Of a stretch of 64,000 nt of DNA, positions 18,029 to 25,572 are shown one piece after another (the first letter of the stretch is position 1; each line of letters opens with the position of its first letter). The position numbers and the translations under genes are program-made. The DNA is from Jiangella alba (GTDB lineage Bacteria > Actinomycetota > Actinomycetes > Jiangellales > Jiangellaceae): positions 1,598,501 to 1,662,500 of the forward strand of contig NZ_FNUC01000003.1 in assembly GCF_900106035.1 (NCBI RefSeq). The letters are read 5' to 3'. The notes under the pieces are model-generated. The model saw only the letters and a list, made by a program, of their open reading frames with translations. It was not told the DNA's origin and did not search any database.

Positions 18029-18100
18029 TCAGTGACAGAGCTGGCTGGCGACGCGCATCAGATCGACGGCGCGTCGCTGGGTGAGCAGCAGCCTGGGCAC
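18029..18100 (-). CDS. cysteine-type leader peptide (23 aa uORF)
   Basis: A GTG-started mini-ORF preceded by AGGGG encodes a 23-residue peptide containing LLLTQRRAVDLMRVASQLC and ending Cys-His-stop. It closely resembles the actinobacterial putative leader peptides (LLT-RR-x-VDL-x-R-x-x-S-x-x-C) placed ahead of sulfate and sulfur assimilation operons, some of which act as cysteine-responsive attenuators. It ends 47 bp before the winged-helix gene. The recognition rests on the RR..DL..R..S..C pattern and the sulfur context. Attenuation at this locus is inference. Confidence 0.75.
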   Translation of the reverse strand: MPRLLLTQRRAVDLMRVASQLCH

Positions 18101-18166
18101 GTCCCCTAATTTCCTATGGGCCTTGTGGGAAAGCAACCGGCCATCCGCATCGTGGGAACCGCGCTC

Positions 18167-18172
18167 TAGAGT
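18167..18172 (+). promoter_or_regulatory. -10 element TAGAGT for threonine aldolase
   Basis: TAGAGT ends six bases before the GTG start at 18179, with no ribosome site, indicating a leaderless transcript. Confidence 0.5.
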
Positions 18173-18178
18173 GGCGAC

Positions 18179-19201
18179 GTGATCGACCTGCGCAGTGACA
18201 CTGTCACCCGGCCCACCGCCGCCATGCTGGCCGCGATGTCCACCGCCGAGACCGGCGACGACGTCTACGCGGAGGACCCCACCGTGCGTGCGCTCGAGGA
18301 GCGGGTCGCCGGGCTGCTCGGGCACGAGGCCGGCCTGTTCACCGTCAGCGGGTCGCTGGCGAACGTGCTGGGGGTGCGGTCGCTGGTCGCGCCGGGGCAG
18401 GAACTGCTGTGCGAAGAGCGGGCGCACGTCGTCCGCGCCGAGCTGGGCGCCCATGCCGTCACGCAGGGCGTCACCACGCGCACCTGGGCCGACCCCCGCG
18501 GCCACGTCGACCTCGACGCCGTCCGCCGCCTCATGACGCCCGACGCGGGGCCGTACCTGGTGTCGACGGCGGCGGTCGCGGTCGAGAACACCCACAACTT
18601 CGCCGGCGGCACGGTGCAGCCGCTGGACTCGCTGCGTGCGCTGCGGTCGCTGGTCGACCCGGTCGGGGTGCGGCTGCACCTCGACGGCGCGCGGCTCTGG
18701 AACGCGCATGTCGCGACCGGCGTGCCGCTGGCCGACTACGGCCGCCTCTTCGACACCGTCGCCGTCTGCCTGTCCAAGGGTCTGGGCGCGCCGGTCGGTT
18801 CGGTCCTGGCCGGGCCGGCGGCGGCGATCGCGGAGGCGCGGGTGTGGCGCAAGCGGCTCGGGGCCGGCTGGCGGCAGGCCGGCGTGCTCGCGGCCGCCGG
18901 CCTCCACGCCCTCGACCACCACGTCGACCGCCTGGCCGACGACCACGCGAACGCCCGCCTCATCGCCGAGGCCGTGGCGACCGTCGACCCCGCCGCGGTG
19001 GACCTCTCCGCCGTCGAGACCAACGTCGTCATCCTCGACGTGGGTGACCGGGCGGCGGCCCTCGTGGCGGCGGCGGCCGACGCCGGCATCCTCACCGGCA
19101 CTGTCGGCCCCGGCCTCGTGCGGCTCATCACCCACCTCGACGTCAGCGCCGAGGACGCCAAACGAGCGGCCGGCGTCCTGTCCGACCTGCTCCGCGACTG
19201 A
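18179..19201 (+). CDS. ltaE: low-specificity L-threonine aldolase
   Basis: A 340-residue PLP enzyme that splits L-threonine or allo-threonine into glycine and acetaldehyde. The start MIDLRSDTVTRPT is the family hallmark; RLHLDGARLWNA carries the PLP-binding Asp and CLSKGLGAPVGS the Schiff-base Lys200. The GTG at 18179 aligns exactly with family N-termini. Divergent to the sulfur leader peptide, with only 78 bp between the two starts. Confidence 0.93.
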   Translation: MIDLRSDTVTRPTAAMLAAMSTAETGDDVYAEDPTVRALEERVAGLLGHEAGLFTVSGSLANVLGVRSLVAPGQELLCEERAHVVRAELGAHAVTQGVTTRTWADPRGHVDLDAVRRLMTPDAGPYLVSTAAVAVENTHNFAGGTVQPLDSLRALRSLVDPVGVRLHLDGARLWNAHVATGVPLADYGRLFDTVAVCLSKGLGAPVGSVLAGPAAAIAEARVWRKRLGAGWRQAGVLAAAGLHALDHHVDRLADDHANARLIAEAVATVDPAAVDLSAVETNVVILDVGDRAAALVAAAADAGILTGTVGPGLVRLITHLDVSAEDAKRAAGVLSDLLRD

Positions 19202-19321
19202 CGCCCACGCGCTGCCCGTCGGCGGCATCCCGGAGCGTTCGAGCGGGGGTCCCTGCGCCTGCGCCCGTCCGCACTGCGAGACGTCGCCGTCCATCTGTTG
19301 ACCACATTCCCGACCTAGGCG

Positions 19322-19335
19322 ACTATTCCTATAGT
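19322..19335. promoter_or_regulatory. inverted repeat ACTAT-TCCT-ATAGT at promoter of TauE gene
   Basis: A perfect 5-bp dyad sits next to a possible promoter (TTGACC at 19298-19303, 17-bp spacer, GACTAT at 19321-19326). The heptamer ATAGGAA is also found on the minus strand just before the sulfur leader peptide (18100-18120 region). It is a candidate site for a shared sulfur regulator. Confidence 0.4.
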
Positions 19336-19367
19336 TCTGACGGGTTAGGTGGTTGGGAGGCAGCCGG

Positions 19368-20276
19368 GTGCGTACCCTCGTCCTGCTGGGCTTGGTCGGT
19401 TTCGCCGCCCAGCTCGTCGACGGCAGCCTCGGCATGGCGTACGGCGTCACCTCCAGCACGCTGCTGCTCGCCGTCACGGCGAATCCCGCGGCGGCGTCGG
19501 CCACCGTCCACCTGGCTGAGATCGGCACCACGCTGGTCTCCGGCCTGTCGCATTGGCGGTTCGGCAACGTCGACTGGAAGGTCGTCGCGAAGATCGGGGT
19601 GCCCGGCGCCGTCGGCGCGTTCGCCGGCGCGACGTTCCTGTCGAGCCTGTCCACCGAGGCCGCCGCGCCGGTGATGTCGCTGATCCTGCTGACGCTCGGC
19701 GTCTACCTGCTGGTGCGGTTCACGCTGCGCGGCCTGCCCGTCCGCCGCGACCCGAAGCCGCTCGGCCGCCGGTTCCTCACGCCGCTCGGACTGGTCGCCG
19801 GGTTCGTCGACTCGACCGGCGGCGGTGGCTGGGGCCCGGTCGGCACGCCGGCGATCCTGGCCAGCGGCCGCATGGAGCCGCGGAAGGTGATCGGCTCCAT
19901 CGACACCAGCGAGTTCCTCGTGGCGGTGGCGGCGAGCGTGGGCTTCCTGATCGGCCTCGGCACCGAGAACATCGACTTCGCGTGGGTGGGCGTGCTGCTG
20001 GCCGGCGGCGTGCTCGCCGCGCCGATCGCGGCGTGGCTGGTGCGCATCGTCCCGCCGCGGGTGCTCGGCTCGGCCGTCGGCGGCATGATCGTGCTGACGA
20101 ACGGCCGCACCATCCTGCGCAGCGACTGGGTCGACGCGCCGGGCGGGGTGCGGGCCGTGGTGTACGTGGTGGTCGCGATGGTGTGGGCGGCCGCGCTGGC
20201 CTACTCGATCCGCGCGCACCTGCGCCAGCAGCGGGCGGCCGCCGCCGGCGAGCCCGAACTCGTCAGGGTCGGCTGA
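19368..20276 (+). CDS. TauE/SafE family sulfite or anion exporter
   Basis: A membrane protein of 302 residues with about eight helices. LLGLVGFAAQLVDGSLGMAYGVTSS at the N-terminus and GFVDSTGGGGWGPVGTPAIL in the middle are the duplicated TauE/SafE (DUF81) signature. Family members export sulfite, sulfoacetate or related anions; the sulfur neighbourhood fits. The GTG at 19368 lies seven bases after GGGAGG; a TTG at 19353 is a weaker alternative. Confidence 0.87.
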   Translation: MRTLVLLGLVGFAAQLVDGSLGMAYGVTSSTLLLAVTANPAAASATVHLAEIGTTLVSGLSHWRFGNVDWKVVAKIGVPGAVGAFAGATFLSSLSTEAAAPVMSLILLTLGVYLLVRFTLRGLPVRRDPKPLGRRFLTPLGLVAGFVDSTGGGGWGPVGTPAILASGRMEPRKVIGSIDTSEFLVAVAASVGFLIGLGTENIDFAWVGVLLAGGVLAAPIAAWLVRIVPPRVLGSAVGGMIVLTNGRTILRSDWVDAPGGVRAVVYVVVAMVWAAALAYSIRAHLRQQRAAAAGEPELVRVG

Positions 20277-20280
20277 GGGC

Positions 20281-20446
20281 CTAGGGTGTGCCTCCCGGGT
20301 CCGTGGCCTACTGCGCGGCGTCCAGGCGGCGCCTCGCTGCGTTCTCGTCAGTCGCCATAGGCACCGCTATGACTCCCTCCTCGGCCTTGCGAGGCATCCA
20401 CCTGGACGCCGCTCGCTACGGCCGAGACCCGGGAGTCACACCCTAG
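20281..20446. repeat. 166-bp imperfect palindromic element between convergent genes
   Basis: The segment begins CTAGGGTGTGCCTCCCGGGT and ends with the near-perfect reverse complement (ACCCGGGAGTCACACCCTAG). Pairing continues inward for about 57 bases per arm and resumes at the centre (CATAG-N6-CTATG), so one strand could fold into a single long hairpin. It lies between the TauE stop and the aroF stop, overlapping the latter by four bases. It may be a bidirectional terminator, a small palindromic mobile element, or a structured RNA. Confidence 0.75.
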
Positions 20447-21498
20447 AGCCCGACGGGGGAGGGGTCGCCCAGCCGTCGCCCCGCCGCCGGGATGAGCCGC
20501 CGCAGCGTCGACGCGAGCTCGCGGACGTCGGCGCCGGCCAGCGCCTGCGGGCCGTCGCACAGCGCCGCCTCGGGATCGGGGTGGACGTCGACGAGGATGC
20601 CGTCGGCGCCGACCGCGATGGCCGCCCGCGACAGCGGCAGCACGAGGTCGCGCCGACCGGCCGAATGGGACGGGTCGACGATGACCGGCAGGTGCGAGAG
20701 CCGCTGCACGATGGGCACCGCCGCGATGTCGAGCGTCGTCGCCGTGGCGGTCTCGAAGGTGCGGATGCCGCGCTCGCACAGCACGATGTCGAGGTTGCCG
20801 CGCTGGGCGACGTACTCGGCGGCCATGAGCCACTCGTCGACGGTGGCCTGGATGCCGCGCTTGAGCAGCACCGGCTTGCCGGCCCGGCCGACCGCCTGCA
20901 GCAGCGCGGTGTTCTGCATGTTGCGCGCGCCCACCTGCAGCATGTCGGCGTACCCGCAGACGAGGTCGACGTCGCCGGGGTCGATGACCTCGGTGACGAC
21001 GGGCAGACCGGTGACCTCGCGGACCTCGGCCAGGATGTGCAGGCCGACCTTGCCCAGGCCCTGGAACTCGCGCGGCGCGGCCCGCGGCTTGAACGCGCCG
21101 CCGCGCAGCATGGTGGCGCCGGCGGCCTTGGCCATCTCGGCCGCCTCGAGCGTCTGCTCCAGCGACTCGACGGCGCACGGCCCGGCGATCAGCGTGAAGG
21201 TGTCGGGGCCGATGAGGACCGGGCGCGCACCGGTGCCACTGCCCACGACGACGGTGCTGCGGGCTGGCTGGTGGTCGACGCTGACCAGCTTGTACGGCGT
21301 GGAGATGGCGATGACGTCGGCCACCCCGGGCAGGCCGCGCAGGTTGAGTGCGCGGAAGTCGTCGACGTCGCCGACGAGGCCGATGATAGTGCGCTGGACA
21401 CCGCGGCTGACGAACGCCTCGCCGCCGATGGTGCGGACGCGCGCCACGACGGCGTCGATCTGTTCCGGTGTCGCTTCGGGCGACATCACGACCACCAT
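20443..21498 (-). CDS. aroF: class I 3-deoxy-7-phosphoheptulonate synthase (AroF type)
   Basis: A 351-residue DAHP synthase of the KDPG-aldolase-like class I-beta type. Residues 1-70 form a ferredoxin-like regulatory domain (MSPEATPEQIDAVVARV...); the barrel carries AGPCAVES, RGGAFKPR, LQVGARNMQN, LLKRG and PVIVDPSHSAGRRD. It performs the same reaction as the class II enzyme at 8196. The ATG at 21498 follows GGGAGG by eight bases. Its stop lies inside the palindromic element. Confidence 0.94.
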   Translation of the reverse strand: MVVVMSPEATPEQIDAVVARVRTIGGEAFVSRGVQRTIIGLVGDVDDFRALNLRGLPGVADVIAISTPYKLVSVDHQPARSTVVVGSGTGARPVLIGPDTFTLIAGPCAVESLEQTLEAAEMAKAAGATMLRGGAFKPRAAPREFQGLGKVGLHILAEVREVTGLPVVTEVIDPGDVDLVCGYADMLQVGARNMQNTALLQAVGRAGKPVLLKRGIQATVDEWLMAAEYVAQRGNLDIVLCERGIRTFETATATTLDIAAVPIVQRLSHLPVIVDPSHSAGRRDLVLPLSRAAIAVGADGILVDVHPDPEAALCDGPQALAGADVRELASTLRRLIPAAGRRLGDPSPVGL

Positions 21499-21617
21499 GA
21501 CGCAACCTCCCGCCTCGTCCCCAGACTCGAAAGTAGGGCACCGAAAGCCTAGTTCGGCAGGGTTGTCCGGGGAGTAAGACAGTTGGTCACAATCAGGTCA
21601 CTTGACATCTCATGTTG

Positions 21618-22490
21618 TTATTTCCGGGAACTCGGCTGTAATTCCTTCAGCATCGAAAGATCTTCGGCATAAGCCGGTGGGCCGCCCGGCGTCTCCAGCA
21701 CCACTGGCAATCCGGCGACCGATTTGTGGTGCAGCAGTTCGCCGAACGCGGCGGCGCCGATGTGCCCCTTGCCGATGCGCTGGTGACGGTCGCGGAACGA
21801 GCCGCAGCCGTCCATCGAGTCGTTCGCGTGGACGGCCGCCAGCCGGTCCGCGCCGGCGACGTCGGCGAACCGGTCCAGCATCGCCGTCATGCCGCCCGAC
21901 GCCGCGAGGTCGTGGCCGGCCGCGTACAAATGGCAGGTGTCGAGGCAGACCCGCGCCCGCGGATGGTGGTCGAGCGCGCCGAGGTACGGCTCGAGGTCGT
22001 CGATCGTCGCGCACAGCGACTGGCCCTGGCCGGCGGTCGGCTCGAGCAGCAGCTCCGGCCCGCCGGGCGCGCCGTCGAGCTCGTCCAGCAGCGGCAGCAG
22101 CAGCTCGCGGACCTGCTGCAACGCGTCGTCGCGGTTCCCCGCCGTCACGCAGGAGCCGGTGTGGACGACGACGCCGGCGGCGCCGACGTCGCGGGCCCGG
22201 CGCAGCGAGTGGGCCAGCGCGGCGGCCGAGCGGCGCGCGGTCTCGGGCACCGGGCTGCCGAGGTTGACCAGGTACGCGGCGTGCACGAGCACCGTCAGGC
22301 CGTGCTCGGCCGCGGCGGCGCGGAAGGCGTCGTCGGTGGCCGGGTCGCCGGGCGTCATGGCCCAGCCGCGCGGGTTGCCGAGGAACACCTGCACCGACGA
22401 CGCGCCCATGGCGGCGGCCCGCTCGGGGACGGTGGCCGGCTTCCCGGCCGCGGGGAGGTGGGTGCCCAGCAGGGCGAGCGCGTCGGTCAC
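21618..22490 (-). CDS. nfo: endonuclease IV (apurinic/apyrimidinic endonuclease)
   Basis: A 290-residue TIM-barrel AP endonuclease of the Nfo family. Metal-ligand motifs are visible: LVHAAYLVNLGSP, VVHTGSC, LLLEPTAGQG, CLDTCHLYAAGHD, AVHANDSMDGCGSFRDRHQRIGKGHIG and VLETPG. It cleaves abasic sites in base excision repair. GTG start with GAGG six bases before. It follows the kinase gene by 27 bp on the same strand and may share its mRNA. Confidence 0.93.
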   Translation of the reverse strand: MTDALALLGTHLPAAGKPATVPERAAAMGASSVQVFLGNPRGWAMTPGDPATDDAFRAAAAEHGLTVLVHAAYLVNLGSPVPETARRSAAALAHSLRRARDVGAAGVVVHTGSCVTAGNRDDALQQVRELLLPLLDELDGAPGGPELLLEPTAGQGQSLCATIDDLEPYLGALDHHPRARVCLDTCHLYAAGHDLAASGGMTAMLDRFADVAGADRLAAVHANDSMDGCGSFRDRHQRIGKGHIGAAAFGELLHHKSVAGLPVVLETPGGPPAYAEDLSMLKELQPSSRK

Positions 22491-22517
22491 GTGCGTCCTC
22501 GGTCGGCCGGAGCCGGG

Positions 22518-24647
22518 TCAGAAGTAGATGATGCGGACGGTCGAGCCGCGCGGCAGTCGCTCACCGGCCGCGGGCTCCTGGTTCTGGACGCGGTCGCCGC
22601 GGCCGTTGCTGCCGAACTCGGGGAAGAGGTCGACCGCCTCGGGTACGAAGCCCGCCTCGCGGAGGATTTCCTCGGCCTTTTCCACTCTTTCGCCGCGCAC
22701 ATTCGGAACTTCGATCAATTCCGGCCCGGACGAGACGACGATCGTGATCTCGTCGTTACGGAAACCGCTGCCGGTGGCGGGGTCCTGCGAGATGACCACG
22801 CCGGCCTCGACGTCCTCGGAGGTCTGTTCCTGCCGGTTGACGGTGAAGCCGGCCTCGGCGAGCGCGGCCTGCGCCTCTTCGCCGGAACGGCCGGTGAAGT
22901 CCTCGATCTCCAGCGGCTGCGGACCCCGGCTGACGGTGACGACGACCTCGGTGTCGCGGCGCACCTGCTCGCCCGGCTCGATGCTCTGGGTCAGGATCAG
23001 CCCGGCCTCCACCTCGTCGTGGTAGACCTCGTCCTCGACGCGGACCGTCATCGACAGCGGCGCCGCCAGCTCGTTCGCTTGGTCGACGGTCTGCCCGACC
23101 AGCTCCGGGACCTCGTAGCGTTCCGGGCCGAGCGACAGCACGTAGGTGATCTCGGCGCCGCCGAGCAGCCGTTCCCCGGGCGCCGGTTCGGTGCTCACGA
23201 CCTGTCCGGCCTCGACCGACTCGGAGTACTGCTCGCCGCCGTTGACCGCGTTGAACCCGGAGTCGTCGGCGCGCGCCTCGGCCTGCTCGGCGGTGAGGCC
23301 GAGCAGCGACGGCGTCGAGTCCCACCGTCCCGACCCGTACCACCACGCCGCCGTCGCGACGCCGATGGCCAGCAGCAGGACGAACAGGAACAGGTACAGG
23401 CCGCGGCGGCCGCGGGCCTGCTCGGTGCGGCGGTGGCTGCTGGTGCGAGCGCGCGCCTCGGCCTGCCGGGCGGCCCGCGAGCCGGTCGGCGCGGCGGCGA
23501 CGGCCGCTTCCTCGCCGGTGTCGTCCTCGGTGAACCGGATCGACAGCGGTGCGTCGATGAGGCGCGTCGAGCCCGGATGGCTGTCCTCGCCGGCCCAGCG
23601 GTCCTCGGCGGTCGCGTCGCCGGGCTCGTCCGCGTCGTCGTCGGGCCGGCTCGGCTCGTCCGGCTCGTCCGCCTCGGCCCGTCCGACCTGGCCGGCCAGC
23701 ACGGTGCCGGCCAGCGCCTCGTCGAGGGTGACGCCGGCGGAGTCGCGCGGCTCGGCGTGCGCCGCGGTGAGCTCGGGGTCGTCGTCGGGCTCGGGCAGCG
23801 GGGCGCCGACGATGGCCGCGCGGGTGGAGCGGATGGCGTTGAGGAACGCGCTGGCGTCGGCGTAGCGCTCCATCGGCTCGCGCGCCGTGGCCGTCAGCAC
23901 GAGGTCGTCGACGGCGCGCGGCAGCGGGACCGCCTCGGACGGCGGCGGGACGTCGTCGTCGATGTGGCTGCGGACCACCACGAAGTCCGTCGGGCCCTCG
24001 TGCGGTGTCTTCCCGGTGAGCAGCTCGTAGAGCATGATGCCGGCGGAGTAGACGTCCGAGCGCGGCGTGGCCCGCTCGCCGAGCGCCTGCTCGGGGGAGA
24101 TGTAGCTGACGGTGCCCAGCAGGCCGCGGGTCGTCTTCGACGAGCTGCTGTTGGCCCGGGCCAGCCCGAAGTCGGCGACCTTCACCCGTCCGTCGTTGCC
24201 GACCAGCACGTTCTCGGGCTTGACGTCACGGTGGACGATGCCGGCCCGGTGCGCCGAGGCCAGCGCCGACAGCACCGACTCGGCCACCTCGAGCGCGAGG
24301 TCGGCGCCCAGCCGCCCCCGCTCGTGCAGGACGTCGCGCAGCGTGCGGCCGTGGATGTACTCCATGGCCAGGTACACGGCGCCGTCGTCCTCGCCCTGGT
24401 CGAACACGTTGACGACGTTGGGGTCGGACAGCTGCGCGACGGCCCTGGCCTCGCCGATGAACCGGGCCACGAAGTCGTCGTCGGCGGCCAGCTCCGCGTG
24501 CATGATCTTCAGCGCGACGGGGCGGTCCAGCCGGGTGTCCGTGGCCTTGTAGACCGTGGCCATTCCGCCGCGGGCGACGAGCGCCTCGATCCGGTAGCGT
24601 CCGTCGAGGAGACGGCCCACCGGTGCGTCGGAGACGGAGAGGTCCAC
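22518..24647 (-). CDS. PASTA-domain serine/threonine protein kinase (PknB family)
   Basis: A 709-residue transmembrane kinase. The catalytic domain (about 17-275) shows the glycine loop ARGGMATVYKA, Lys47 in VALK, HRDVKPENV (139 onward), DFG (159-161) and an SPEQ segment. A charged linker follows, a single helix at about 415-437 (LYLFLFVLLLAIGVATAAWW), then four PASTA repeats to the C-terminus that bind muropeptides or beta-lactams outside the cell. It presumably couples cell wall status to phosphorylation. GTG start. Confidence 0.95.
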   Translation of the reverse strand: MDLSVSDAPVGRLLDGRYRIEALVARGGMATVYKATDTRLDRPVALKIMHAELAADDDFVARFIGEARAVAQLSDPNVVNVFDQGEDDGAVYLAMEYIHGRTLRDVLHERGRLGADLALEVAESVLSALASAHRAGIVHRDVKPENVLVGNDGRVKVADFGLARANSSSSKTTRGLLGTVSYISPEQALGERATPRSDVYSAGIMLYELLTGKTPHEGPTDFVVVRSHIDDDVPPPSEAVPLPRAVDDLVLTATAREPMERYADASAFLNAIRSTRAAIVGAPLPEPDDDPELTAAHAEPRDSAGVTLDEALAGTVLAGQVGRAEADEPDEPSRPDDDADEPGDATAEDRWAGEDSHPGSTRLIDAPLSIRFTEDDTGEEAAVAAAPTGSRAARQAEARARTSSHRRTEQARGRRGLYLFLFVLLLAIGVATAAWWYGSGRWDSTPSLLGLTAEQAEARADDSGFNAVNGGEQYSESVEAGQVVSTEPAPGERLLGGAEITYVLSLGPERYEVPELVGQTVDQANELAAPLSMTVRVEDEVYHDEVEAGLILTQSIEPGEQVRRDTEVVVTVSRGPQPLEIEDFTGRSGEEAQAALAEAGFTVNRQEQTSEDVEAGVVISQDPATGSGFRNDEITIVVSSGPELIEVPNVRGERVEKAEEILREAGFVPEAVDLFPEFGSNGRGDRVQNQEPAAGERLPRGSTVRIIYF

Positions 24648-24813
24648 GGGGGGAGTGTACGTTCACCGGAGGACCTGAGCCGATCGACACGGTCGGCCCA
24701 TCCGACCCGCCCGATACGTCGCCGCTCGTGGGCGTGCGTCCGATATGTCGTTATTAGGGGCATTGCTGCGGACCAATACCGCCACTCGGATGGCGCTGGG
24801 CGCGTGGGCGGGC

Positions 24814-24819
24814 TAGGGT
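24814..24819 (+). promoter_or_regulatory. -10 element TAGGGT for SseB-like gene
   Basis: TAGGGT ends eight bases before the GTG at 24828 and no ribosome site intervenes, suggesting a leaderless or nearly leaderless message. Confidence 0.45.
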
Positions 24820-24827
24820 CGCCGCCC

Positions 24828-25415
24828 GTGACCGCTGTGCCCCGACGCCGCGTGCCGTCCACGCCCTTCGGCGATGACGACGGCGCGGCCGACCCTCGCA
24901 TCGTGGCCGCGCTGGCCGCGTACGAGCGGGGCGAGGGCGGCTCCGCCGACGTGCTCGCGGCGCTGGCGGCGGGCCGGCTGCTGATCCCCGTGGTCGCGGT
25001 CGCCGAGTCGGTCGACGCCACGGGCGCGGAGAAGGAGACCGCCATGGCGACGGTCCTCACCACCGGCCGCGACGGCCGCCGCGGGCTGCTCGCCTTCACC
25101 TGCGTCGAGTCGCTGCACCGCTGGAACCCCGAGGCCCGCCCGTCCCCGGTGCCGACCCGCAGCGCCGCCGAGGCCGCCCTCGCCGACGGCGCCGAAGCCC
25201 TCGTCATCGACCTCGCCGGCCCCGTCATGTTCGCCGTCGACGCTGCCGACCTTCGGTCCCTCGCCTCCGGCTGGCGTCCGCTCGGCCCCTGGCCCGGCGT
25301 CGGCCAGGCCGATCCGGCGGTGGCCGCCGCCCGTGCCGACACCGGTGACGGCAGCGGCGCCGGCAGCGTCTGGCGCCGCGTCCGCCGCCGGGTCCGGCGC
25401 GCCCTGATCGGCTGA
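24828..25415 (+). CDS. SseB-family protein
   Basis: A 195-residue soluble protein with the SseB-like core LAALAAGRLLIPVVAV ... ATVLTTGRDGRRGLLAFTCVESLHRWNPEARPSPVPT ... ALVIDLAGPVMFAVDAADLRSLASG and an Arg-rich C-terminus. Biochemical role is unknown. In actinobacteria such a gene commonly sits just upstream of infC; here an insertion sequence and repeats have spread the interval to about 2 kb. Confidence 0.78.
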   Translation: MTAVPRRRVPSTPFGDDDGAADPRIVAALAAYERGEGGSADVLAALAAGRLLIPVVAVAESVDATGAEKETAMATVLTTGRDGRRGLLAFTCVESLHRWNPEARPSPVPTRSAAEAALADGAEALVIDLAGPVMFAVDAADLRSLASGWRPLGPWPGVGQADPAVAAARADTGDGSGAGSVWRRVRRRVRRALIG

Positions 25416-25540
25416 CCCCGCTCCGCCTGCTGCCCGCCAGTGGTCGCCCGCGTCATGTCAGGATGGATCGCCGATGATCACCGGCGGCCGTCGGCCCGCC
25501 GACGCCGTCGTCGCGGCTGTCGCGGTAGTCGTGCGCGGCG

Positions 25541-25563
25541 TTGTCGGTGCCCGCCCGTAGGGT
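25541..25563 (+). promoter_or_regulatory. RecA-NDp/PafBC-type promoter, copy 1
   Basis: TTGTCGGTG, eight bases, TAGGGT: this matches exactly the actinobacterial SOS-independent DNA-damage promoter TTGTCRGTG-N8-TAnnnT. The insertion sequence begins ten bases downstream, so whatever it once drove is disconnected. Confidence 0.7.
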
Positions 25564-25572
25564 GGGCACCCT

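Noticed and set aside
19329..20219. 296-codon minus-strand ORF opposite the TauE gene
   Set aside because: Arg/His/Asp-rich composition without motifs; the plus-strand frame has clear TauE/SafE signatures and a ribosome site.
21726..24827. Very long plus-strand ORF opposite nfo and the PASTA kinase
   Set aside because: It is the complement shadow of two clear minus-strand genes; only its final part from 24828 (SseB-like) is supported.
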